Notes: generated by a model from the sequence alone, not told the origin. A stretch of 9,116 nucleotides of DNA from Chloroflexota bacterium (GCA_023489135.1 JAMDCE010000087.1:1-9116); one strand, 5' to 3'; positions 1 to 6,091 are shown, counted from the stretch's first letter. Program-made: numbers and translations.

Positions 1-960
1 ACCGCTGGCCCCGAAGAGCACCACCAGCAGGGAGATCGTCCAGGCCGGGGTTGCGGTGTCAAGAAACGCGGTGCAGACGGCAAAGATGACGGAGCTGAGG
101 GCCAGGACCACGAGCAGGGGCAGGCGTTGGCCCCGGAAGAGCCGGTCGCTGAGCACGCCGAAGATGACGCGCCCGACCACGCTGCTCAGTTGAGATTGGG
201 CCAGGAACGCTCCAGCCACCACAGCCGACAGCAAGAGCGACTCATGAAGATAGAGCGCCAGGTAGGTAACCCAGGAGAGTTGCACCGCCGCCAGGCAAAA
301 GCCCACCCCAATTAGAAGCCAGAGATTGGGATTGCTCAGTAAGGTCCTGAGATCGACCCGCTGGCCGGCCGAAACATGGCGATCCACAGGGCGGGACGGT
401 CGATCGCGGCATACGAAGAAAGCAAAGACGGCCGAAAAGAAGGCCAGCGTTGCCGCGAGAGAAAGACTGTTTCGCCAGCCAATCCAGATGGCCAGGCTGG
501 GCAGGGTTGCGGCCGTAATCACTCCGCCCAGCGAGTTCCCCATTTGCTTTATTCCCATCCCCGTGGCTCGAAGTCTGATGGGGAACCATTCCATAATGGC
601 CTTGGCGCCGGATGGGCTTAACGCGCCAAAGCAGAGGCCAGCCAGAAATACACCGGCCAGGATTTCGGTGTAGGAACCGGCCCAGGCAAGGATCACCACG
701 AAGACAGTGAGGGCCAACTGCGCTCCGACCAGAACTTTGCGGACGCCGATCCGGTCTGCCAGGGAGCCAGCGGGTATGGACATGACCGCGGACCCGGCGA
801 AGTACACCGAGGTCAGCAGGCCAACCTGCTCCCGCGAAAGGCCCAGATCGGCGCGAATGAAAGGCGCCAGGGGAGGCAGCCCGAAGCTGGCCAGTATGCC
901 GATGGTCTGACTGGCGACAACGGTGCCAAGAACGGCCCAGCGGTACCGCCCGGACTTCAC
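1..960 (-). CDS. MFS transporter, 3' end cut by window edge
   Basis: This is an inner-membrane major facilitator superfamily transporter; 320 codons are visible and the last few transmembrane helices lie outside the window. The family moves small solutes by uniport, symport or antiport; the substrate cannot be told. A hydrophobic N-terminal helix (about residues 8-30) is followed by the loop motif GSLADRIGVRKVL at 65-77, a classic MFS motif A between helices 2 and 3, and its second-half counterpart GVLSDRLFRGQR at 268-279. The segment around 120-145 (EWFP, RATGMGIKQMGNS) resembles organic-anion type MFS proteins. The start is uncertain: GTG at 960 has no clear Shine-Dalgarno sequence, while TTG at 978 has CCGAGG nine bases upstream (988-993) and would add six residues. 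Repeat copy A, with a promoter-like element facing this gene, lies about 300 nt upstream. Confidence is high for the family and low for the substrate. Confidence 0.9.
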   Translation of the reverse strand, partial: MKSGRYRWAVLGTVVASQTIGILASFGLPPLAPFIRADLGLSREQVGLLTSVYFAGSAVMSIPAGSLADRIGVRKVLVGAQLALTVFVVILAWAGSYTEILAGVFLAGLCFGALSPSGAKAIMEWFPIRLRATGMGIKQMGNSLGGVITAATLPSLAIWIGWRNSLSLAATLAFFSAVFAFFVCRDRPSRPVDRHVSAGQRVDLRTLLSNPNLWLLIGVGFCLAAVQLSWVTYLALYLHESLLLSAVVAGAFLAQSQLSSVVGRVIFGVLSDRLFRGQRLPLLVVLALSSVIFAVCTAFLDTATPAWTISLLVVLFGASG

Positions 961-1274
961 GGCTGATTCAAGAAGCAACAGGGAGAACCTCGGCTTGCAC
1001 AGTGATCGTTCCTAGCTTACCACAATGAGGAGCACCGTCTCCAAACACGCTCAGGAGGCGAAGGTCTGGGGCAGCCTACTACCGGTTACCGTTCCCAGCC
1101 TCCCGCGGGTTCCATCGACGCCGAAAGTCCTTACAATTGCAGTAACCCGCGGGAGGTTCAAGATGTCGTAGGCGCAGGTTTCGCTATCGTAGCCGGCCGT
1201 TAGGCGGCGGCCGGAGCATTGGCTACAAGTCAAGGTTGTGCCTGGGTTGTCAAGAGCGGTACAACTGCCGGTAT
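961..1274. other. Gene-free spacer upstream of the MFS gene
   Basis: No convincing gene is seen here. An 89-codon minus-strand open frame (1051-1320) crosses the edge of repeat copy A, has no recognisable domain and contains both arms of an inverted repeat, so it is treated as chance. If the promoter-like element at 1292-1320 is used, this stretch is the untranslated leader of the transporter mRNA. Its main visible content is the inverted repeat at 1097-1158, plus a GC-rich imperfect palindrome around 1192-1214. Confidence 0.6.
1097..1158. repeat. Perfect 13-bp inverted repeat, long stem-loop
   Basis: CCTCCCGCGGGTT at 1099-1111 is exactly the reverse complement of AACCCGCGGGAGG at 1144-1156. 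The stem extends outward by one G-T and one A-T pair (1097-1098 with 1157-1158), and the loop is 32 nt. Each arm also contains the self-complementary CCCGCGGG, so the two arms could be a pair of dimeric operator sites rather than a hairpin. No T-run follows on either strand, so it does not look like a simple terminator. It lies between repeat copy A and the MFS start, in the presumed leader of that gene. Confidence 0.6.
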
Positions 1275-1578
1275 TTTGACATAACGCATGCAACTTACGC
1301 TGGTATCCCATTTCTGTCAACTAGCTGACTTGCCCACAGGAGGACAAACCCCAGCATCATAAATACCTGACGCGAAGCGACATATGGCATCAGCGCTCGT
1401 GAGGTGCTGACATTCGTATCAGAGGCCTGGTAGCTACGTAGGGAATGACAGGCGCTAACCCGGCCGATTCCCACAGTCTAGCTCAAATCCTAGCAAATCC
1501 TCATTAAGTTTTGCTAAGGCGTCAGAGTGGTCACTAAAGAATTCCTAAATCACGCTCCTTTCGTGATAGTAAGGTCCA
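1275..1578. repeat. Long direct repeat, copy A (about 304 bp)
   Basis: This segment aligns without a single gap to 5662-5965, offset 4387 bp; by hand count there are 34 mismatches (about 89% identity), many of them transitions. Both edges are sharp: similarity starts at TTTGACATAACG and ends near GTAAGGTC/GTAGGGTC. The longest identical blocks lie in the middle (1399-1434 and 1441-1469) and near the left end (1310-1341). No terminal inverted repeats, transposase or target duplication are seen, and mismatches show no codon-position bias in the frames examined, so it looks non-coding. It carries a minus-strand promoter-like element and lies about 300 nt upstream of the MFS gene. Confidence 0.9.
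1292..1320 (-). promoter_or_regulatory. Sigma70-like promoter in repeat copy A, facing the MFS gene
   Basis: On the minus strand TTGACA (1320-1315) is a perfect -35 hexamer; a 17-nt spacer leads to TAAGTT (1297-1292), a weak -10. The equivalent site in copy B keeps the -35 and the spacing and has TAAATT. Transcription would run toward the MFS gene and give a leader of about 320 nt. A plus-strand TTGACA at 1276-1281 forms an inverted pair with the -35 box. Only the sequence supports this. Confidence 0.45.
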
Positions 1579-1688
1579 TGAAAGGCCATACCCTCGACCA
1601 TATCAGCCAGAGCGTTGCGTTGGTTTGCCTCGACATGCACCTGCCCAATCAATCCAACTCCAACAACGCCCAGCTTCAGCTTATCCAT
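1545..1688 (-). pseudogene. 5' fragment of a Gfo/Idh/MocA family oxidoreductase gene
   Basis: A 47-codon frame starts at ATG 1688 behind GGAGGG (1698-1693, four-base spacer). Its first 31 residues read like the N-terminal Rossmann strand of Gfo/Idh/MocA dehydrogenases: KLKLGVVGVGLIGQVH with the NAD(P)-binding GxGxxG at residues 10-15, followed by a helix-like ANQRNALADMV. Intact members are usually 330-400 residues. Here similarity fades after about residue 31 (near 1598) and the frame enters repeat copy A, where it stops at 1547-1545 with the tail YYHERSVI. The good ribosome binding site and clean start indicate a formerly functional gene. The ATP-NAD kinase remnant 136 nt upstream on the same strand suggests the two once formed an operon. 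No catalytic domain remains, so no activity is expected. Confidence 0.7.
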
Positions 1689-1824
1689 AACACCCTCCGT
1701 GACCATTCTAGTGTGCCTCTTCAATGACTCTCCGCCGGCCCGCTCGGATGAACTGGGAAGCTCTCCACCGGGAACTCCGCTCGGACCAGCCAGCTTGACT
1801 AGCATCCTCATAGCTGCTGGCTCG

Positions 1825-2079
1825 CTAGGCCACTTTGAGAACGCATTCCTCGCCAAAGGAAGTCAGAACTCTAACATAGTCCCGCAGCATCGCATCGACC
1901 TCTTCGTTGCCAGGATCAACCCTGAGCTGTTTATCAGGTAACGAGTCGATCTTATCTGCCGTCAAAATCACCCTGACGTCCTTAGGTGCCATCCTTCCGA
2001 TGACCTGCGGGCTCCGCTGCTGGTTGCCTCCGTCAAATATGTAGCCCCCCTTGCCCGGGGGAACTTTTGCGCGCCTGCT
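1825..2079 (-). pseudogene. 3' fragment of a COG3199-type (AcoX-like) ATP-NAD kinase gene
   Basis: An open frame of 84 codons follows a TAA at 2082-2080 and ends at TAG 1827-1825. It resembles the C-terminal end of predicted ATP-NAD kinases of the COG3199/AcoX family, in which a segment like GxGNQQxSPxVI precedes a strand ending in T-A-x-K-I/L, then LxVDTGDPEVDAxL and a closing VRVxTxYGEE. Here the matching pieces are GYIFDGGNQQRSPQVIGRM, VRVILTADKI, LRVDPGNEEVDAML and YVRVLTSFGEECVLKV. The family assignment is from memory of these motifs, not from a search. Full-length members are about 350-400 residues, so most of the protein, including the nucleotide-binding N-terminal domain, is missing. 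A 55-residue reading from ATG 1992 is possible, but GGAAGG abuts that ATG, so it is a poor start. A decayed gene is more likely than a small protein. Confidence 0.6.
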
Positions 2080-2404
2080 TTACTTAGCGGGCCCCCGCTC
2101 GCTTGACACAATGATGGGTGAATCTAGGGCGGGCGTTCCTAGAAGTCAATTTCGCAAGTAATTCTACTGCATCAGGCGTAAATTTTGACTAGAGGCCAAC
2201 TCCTAGTCCTTATGAATCACTAAAGAATCCGGCCTTTCTCGAAGGTGCTGCGCTAAAGCAATCGCTATGGGACTACAGGATTTACCTCGGCGATCTGGAA
2301 GATTTCGCTCGGTCGACGGCACGAGAGGGGTGGCTACGAATAGTACGCAAGGATCGGGGTACCCAAGGGCAAGAAGGAGGAATAAGCAGCAAGAAGCGGG
2401 ATGC
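2080..2404. other. Gene-free stretch between the kinase gene and the pseudogenes
   Basis: No gene with a start codon is supported. A plus-strand frame (2193-2420) is open for 75 codons and reads as plausible protein (for example LWDYRIYLGDLEDFARS), but it has no ATG, GTG or TTG and runs into the 3' end of the kinase gene. On the minus strand just after the kinase stop the RNA is pyrimidine-rich, with no clear hairpin plus T-run terminator. A short hairpin-like palindrome (AGCGGGCCCCCGCT) lies near 2085-2100. Confidence 0.55.
2121..2149 (-). promoter_or_regulatory. Possible promoter upstream of the ATP-NAD kinase remnant
   Basis: TTGACT (2149-2144) and TAGATT (2126-2121) on the minus strand are 17 nt apart and match the sigma70 consensus at five and four of six positions. 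It points at the decayed pair of genes to its left. Such matches arise by chance at this length, so it is only a candidate. Confidence 0.2.
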
Positions 2405-5365
2405 TCACGCGAAGCGGTAGCCTACGCCGTGGACGTTGATAATGTGCTTGGGTTTGGCGGGGTCAAGTTCGATCTTCTTCCGCAGATTGTGCAAATGCAC
2501 CCACAGGTACTGGGTATCGTCCGAGTATTCCGGCCCCCAAACCTTTCGGAGCAGCTCAGTATGGGTGAAGGTCTTGTTGGGATTGCTGGCAAGAGTGTGC
2601 AAGAGCCGGTATTCTAAGTCTGTCAGGGCGACTTGCTCGCCGCGCACCAGGACGCGGCGACCCCGCTGGTCAACTATTAGATCCCCTTGGACTATGGCGT
2701 CTCTTCCCCCATCTTTTTCATTAGCAGGCACGACCTTGGCCCGGCGAAGGAGGGACTTGAGACGCAAAATGAGTTCAGGCGAGCTATAGGGTTTCGAGAG
2801 ACAATCGTCGGCACCTACCTCCAGACTGCGGATCCTATCGTCTTCGGTATCCTTCAGCGACAGCGCAATGACCGGGGCGTCGGAGAATTCTCGAATTTGG
2901 CGACAGACCTCAAGGCCATCAAGGTCAGGCAGAACCAGGCCAACGAGAATAGCGTCAGGACGCTTGTCTGCCGCAAGCTGAATCGCCAATGTCCCGGTGC
3001 GGGCATCCAAAACCCGAAACCCTCCTGATTCTAGATCTGCTCTAAGCAACCTGAGCAAAGCTGGTTCGTCGTCCACTATTAGGACTCTGGGTCTCGTAGC
3101 CGCCGGGGTTAAGCTGTACGGCTTGTAAGGCTTGACTGTAGTCCGAGTGGGTTCCGAGGGCCAGCCGGGAGGGCAGATGAAGGCTCTGGCGGTCGGAAGG
3201 ACAATGTGCAAAGTTGTTCCCTTGCCGAGTTCGCTCTCGGCCCATATTCGCCCACCGTGCGCTTCGACAATGGCTTTGCAAATCGAAAGACCTAGGCCAG
3301 TGCCCGGTGTCGTCCGATTGATGCTGTTTTCGACGCGGTAGAATTTGTCGAAGATCCTATCGATGTCCCTACTGGGTATTCCCGTCCCTTTGTCCACAAC
3401 TTTGAGACTGATTTGATCCCTAGTGGCCTCCGCCTGTACAATGACGGCTGCGCCAGGTAGCGAGCACCTGCAGGCATTCTCCAGAAGATTCGAGAAAACC
3501 TGCGCCATACGATGTTCATCTATGTTCGTCAATGGAAGATCGGCCGGGATGTAGATATCGATCTGGTGCTGAGGGCTCCTGAGCTGCCACCCCTGAGCCA
3601 CTTGACGAATCACCGCGCCAACGTTAGCCGGACGACTTTCCAGATGCAGCATCTCCGCATCAATCTTGGACATCGACAGAATGTTGGCTATCAGGCTTTC
3701 AAGCCGCTCGCTCTGCTCCTGAATGATTTTAACGGAGTCGATATCCTGGCTGCGCGTCGGGTCGCATCTGGACATAAGGCTTGCCGCGGCGCCGCGAACG
3801 GCCGCAAGCGGGGTTCTCAGTTCGTGCGAGACTATCGCCAAGAAATCGGCCTTCAATCCTTCGAGGTCCTTTAGCTTTGTCACATCTCGAAGAATGGCTA
3901 CCACGGCTCGGTCTTTGTCGCCATATGGGCGCAAAAGAGAGTAGCTCGACGACATGCGTCTTTCGTCGGCCCATCTCGTGGTTATCTGGGTTTCGAAGTT
4001 AGGAATCGATTGGTTGGTCTCAAATACCCGCTGCAGCGGACAGGCGGACTCGCATAGGCTCGCGCCGTTTTCGCGATGGCAGCCAAGGATTTCCTTGCAA
4101 TGCTTGCCCTGGGCCTCGCCTGCAGGCCACCCACTGATTGCCTCGAGCGCCGGGTTCAAATAGACGACATGATGAGCCGAATCCACAACTAAGATGCCAT
4201 CGGAGCTGCTTCGAAGAAGCGAATCGAGGGCCTCCATTTGGACATCGAGCCCTTCTTTCTGTCTGATCGCGCTGTTGTAAAGCTCTGCGTTAGCAATGGC
4301 AACGGCGGCATGAGCACTAAGGCCCTTGAACAGTTCCATATCTTCGGCGGTGAATTTTCGATGGGCGCGGGAGTATGCGGCCAGCACCCCAAGGCACCGC
4401 TCCTGCGCTTCGAGCGGCACGCCTATGAACGAGACGAAACCTTCCTCGAGAACGGTCGGCGTGACCGAATCACGGTGGTGAGGGTCGTGAAGCCAATCCT
4501 CCACGATCAGTCCGGCGCCGCTTTCAGAGAACTGCCTGAGAGCCTCACGTCCCGTTTCGAGGATCACGTTATCGCTCTCACGTGTCTGGAAACCGCAGGA
4601 ACTCCGCACATCTAAGGTCAGCCCATCGGAAGCTAGAAGAGCTAGGGAGCAGGCATCAGCGTTCAGAAGTTGAACTGCGCGTTCTGTGACCGAGTCTAGT
4701 ATGGCCTTTAGATCGAGCTCGGACGATATCTCCGCGCCAATCTTAGATAGCGCTTTCCAACGCAGGGCTTGCTCGCGGTTCTCGGCATAGAGGTGCGCAT
4801 TCTCCATTGCCAAGGCAACCCGCTTGGCAATGGCGTTGATGGTCCTGATGGATCGGCCCGCGGTGAGAACCTCTTTGTTAGGCGTCTTCAAGCAAAGGAA
4901 GCCAAACGTCTTATCTCCACTTCGGATGGGAAAGAGAAGAAAATGATCCACGTTTGACTTGCCCGGGGTCGCCGCTGGCATGGGTAAGCATAACGGCATA
5001 GCTATGCCACCGCCGAAACTGGTCGTAGAAGTCCCCTCAGCGAGCTCGGGCATATCCTGTATCGAGAGGCACAGGTGAGCCAACGCGGAGGCAACCAGAG
5101 TTCCTGAAGCGGAGGAGTACCTGCTGGTCAATTCCCGGCACGCTTCATCCCACAGTAGAATAGCGCATCCGTCGACTGCTTCCAGCTGCGCCACGGCCTC
5201 CACCGTCTGAGACAGTTGCTGACCGAGTTCAGTTGCCCCAAAGGTGGCTTCAGCCATCTCCAGAAGAGAGGAGTAGAGCGCCGCATTCAGATCGTCGCTT
5301 CGAGCGGCCGGGGTTTCTCGAGCGTTGCGCGCGCTGCCATTATGTAGGACATCGGGCCCCTGCAT
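2405..5365 (-). CDS. Fused histidine kinase and OmpR/KdpE-type regulator (GAF-GAF-PAS-HisKA-HATPase-REC-wHTH)
   Basis: This 986-residue cytoplasmic protein joins a sensor kinase and its DNA-binding response regulator. No signal peptide or membrane helix is seen. Domain order: GAF 1 about 35-190, GAF 2 about 205-362 (joined by signalling helices), PAS about 380-500, HisKA with phospho-accepting His514 in SHELRTPL, HATPase with N-box NLLENA (626-631), DKGTGIP (658-664) and GTGLGL (688-693), a proline-rich linker 730-757, REC 760-875, winged helix about 890-986 ending HGVGYRFA. The receiver keeps the acidic pair D765/D766, S836 and K858, but the phosphorylation site reads ILVGLVLPD with Gly809 where Asp is expected, so classical His-to-Asp transfer to this receiver should fail. 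The PAS has Cys423, 429, 438 and 442. The kinase core and output resemble KdpD/KdpE, but the KdpD N-terminal and membrane domains are absent. The start ATG is fixed by AGAGGAGG. The DNA target is unknown; autoregulation through repeat copy B upstream is a guess. Confidence 0.93.
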   Translation of the reverse strand: MQGPDVLHNGSARNARETPAARSDDLNAALYSSLLEMAEATFGATELGQQLSQTVEAVAQLEAVDGCAILLWDEACRELTSRYSSASGTLVASALAHLCLSIQDMPELAEGTSTTSFGGGIAMPLCLPMPAATPGKSNVDHFLLFPIRSGDKTFGFLCLKTPNKEVLTAGRSIRTINAIAKRVALAMENAHLYAENREQALRWKALSKIGAEISSELDLKAILDSVTERAVQLLNADACSLALLASDGLTLDVRSSCGFQTRESDNVILETGREALRQFSESGAGLIVEDWLHDPHHRDSVTPTVLEEGFVSFIGVPLEAQERCLGVLAAYSRAHRKFTAEDMELFKGLSAHAAVAIANAELYNSAIRQKEGLDVQMEALDSLLRSSSDGILVVDSAHHVVYLNPALEAISGWPAGEAQGKHCKEILGCHRENGASLCESACPLQRVFETNQSIPNFETQITTRWADERRMSSSYSLLRPYGDKDRAVVAILRDVTKLKDLEGLKADFLAIVSHELRTPLAAVRGAAASLMSRCDPTRSQDIDSVKIIQEQSERLESLIANILSMSKIDAEMLHLESRPANVGAVIRQVAQGWQLRSPQHQIDIYIPADLPLTNIDEHRMAQVFSNLLENACRCSLPGAAVIVQAEATRDQISLKVVDKGTGIPSRDIDRIFDKFYRVENSINRTTPGTGLGLSICKAIVEAHGGRIWAESELGKGTTLHIVLPTARAFICPPGWPSEPTRTTVKPYKPYSLTPAATRPRVLIVDDEPALLRLLRADLESGGFRVLDARTGTLAIQLAADKRPDAILVGLVLPDLDGLEVCRQIREFSDAPVIALSLKDTEDDRIRSLEVGADDCLSKPYSSPELILRLKSLLRRAKVVPANEKDGGRDAIVQGDLIVDQRGRRVLVRGEQVALTDLEYRLLHTLASNPNKTFTHTELLRKVWGPEYSDDTQYLWVHLHNLRKKIELDPAKPKHIINVHGVGYRFA

Positions 5366-5661
5366 AGGCCAAGCCTCCTCTAGGGCTTCTAGTCCGCCCG
5401 ACTGGGGAAACCTTAGGCGGAATTCGCCCTCTGCCTGCCAGTTGGAGATGCTGTTCCTTCTAACAGACTGCGATGTCGTTGAGGGTCAGCTTGATAGTCT
5501 GCCTATCGAAAGCGAGAACCTACGCGAACTGGATCGTCAGGTTGCTCGACAACCGGCTTCTTTTCCCGCACGCTTGGAGCAGATTCAGTGCGTAGCGCTT
5601 GACAGAACTTTGGGGCATGCCGATACACGGCCCACCATCGTGTCTCGAGGGAGTTCGGCAC
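5366..5661. other. Gene-free leader between repeat copy B and the kinase gene
   Basis: No convincing gene is seen. If the promoter-like element in copy B is used, this is an untranslated leader of about 300 nt for the kinase mRNA. A short minus-strand frame starting MPQSSVKRYALNLL (near 5617) ends at a TAG without recognisable features. A small hairpin (GGCG-GAATT-CGCC, 5416-5428) is present. I recognise no riboswitch. Confidence 0.5.
5374..5381 (-). promoter_or_regulatory. Strong ribosome binding site of the kinase gene
   Basis: AGAGGAGG on the minus strand lies eight bases before the ATG at 5365-5363. It is close to the ideal anti-16S complement and fixes the start of the 986-residue protein. 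Confidence 0.85.
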
Positions 5662-5965
5662 TTTGACATAACGGATACAATTTACACTGCCACCTCATTT
5701 CTGTCAACTAGCTGACTTGCCCACAGGAAGACAAACCTCATCATCAGAAATACCCGCCGCAAAGCGACATCTGGCACCCGAACTCGTGAGGTGCTGACAT
5801 TCGTATCAGAGGCCTGGTGGCTACGTTGGGAATGACAGGCGCTAACCCGGCCGATTTCCACAGTCTAGCTCAAATCCTAGCAACTCCTCATCAAGTTCTG
5901 CTAAGGCGTCAGAGTGGTTAGCAAAGAACTCCTAAATCACGCTCCGTTCGTGACGGTAGGGTCGT
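5662..5965. repeat. Long direct repeat, copy B (about 304 bp)
   Basis: This is the second copy of the sequence at 1275-1578, same orientation and gap-free. It lies between the acyl-CoA dehydrogenase gene and the kinase gene, its left edge 297 nt upstream of the kinase start. Conserved internal structure includes the near-palindrome GTCAACTAGCTGAC (5703-5716), the inverted pair TTGACA (5663-5668)/TGTCAA (5702-5707), and a small potential hairpin CTGA-CATTCGTA-TCAG. Neither copy encodes a recognisable protein. Confidence 0.9.
5679..5707 (-). promoter_or_regulatory. Sigma70-like promoter in repeat copy B, facing the kinase gene
   Basis: Minus-strand TTGACA (5707-5702), 17-nt spacer and TAAATT (5684-5679). 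The -35 is perfect and is unchanged in copy A; the -10 matches four of six consensus positions. The predicted transcript would have a leader of about 310 nt before the kinase start. The conservation of hexamer and spacing between copies that differ at about one base in nine is the main support. Confidence 0.5.
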
Positions 5966-6087
5966 CGAGAGATTATCACGGATGGCACAGTTTCGCGAAG
6001 AGCCGTTGCCTCGGCTCCGACTGCAGCAAAATAACTCAGAGCGGCCAACCGGCTCCGCCAACGACCGGCTTGGCGCTTTTCAGCCAT
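5932..6087 (-). other. Doubtful 51-codon open frame after the dehydrogenase gene
   Basis: An ATG at 6087, four bases after the dehydrogenase stop codon, opens a frame that ends inside repeat copy B with the tail RPYRHERSVI. The pseudogene at copy A ends with the matching tail GPYYHERSVI at the same repeat position. No Shine-Dalgarno sequence of note precedes it, no domain is recognised, and it overlaps two hairpin-forming sequences, so it is probably not translated usefully. It shows that the repeat supplies the same stop codon to whatever reads into it from the right. Confidence 0.2.
6044..6074 (-). terminator. Hairpin after the acyl-CoA dehydrogenase gene, possible terminator
   Basis: On the minus strand GCCAAGCCGG (6074-6065) pairs with CCGGTTGGC (6052-6044) with one bulged G and a 12-nt loop, starting about 17 nt after the dehydrogenase stop. 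The sequence beyond the 3' arm lacks a clear T-run (only TTATTTT about 12 nt further), so intrinsic termination is uncertain. A second hairpin GAGCCG-TTGCCT-CGGCTC follows at 6000-6017. Confidence 0.35.
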
Positions 6088-6091
6088 TGCG

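Noticed and set aside
1051..1320. 89-codon minus-strand frame with several cysteines (CSQCSGRRL)
   Set aside because: It straddles the left edge of repeat copy A, includes both arms of the inverted repeat, matches no family I know, and has no equivalent beyond the repeat edge at copy B.
1315..1365. Short minus-strand frame of about 21 codons (FVLLWASQLVDRN) present in both repeat copies
   Set aside because: Differences between copies fall mostly on first and second codon positions, the opposite of what selection on a peptide would leave.
1275..1578. Insertion sequence or MITE for the direct repeat
   Set aside because: No terminal inverted repeats, no target-site duplication and no transposase in or between the copies; left as an unclassified repeat.
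1527..1727. Plus-strand frame starting VTKEFLNHAPF, with a counterpart VSKELLNHAPF at 5914
   Set aside because: The similarity is explained by the direct repeat, ends at the repeat edge, and the frames diverge completely afterwards; no family resemblance.
2193..2420. 75-codon plus-strand open frame with protein-like composition (LWDYRIYLGDLEDFARS)
   Set aside because: It has no ATG, GTG or TTG, is preceded directly by a stop and overlaps the kinase 3' end. It could be a relic but cannot be supported.
3042..4615. Several open frames of 70-125 codons on both strands inside the kinase gene
   Set aside because: They are alternative-frame readings of the kinase coding sequence, which is continuous and has all its domains.
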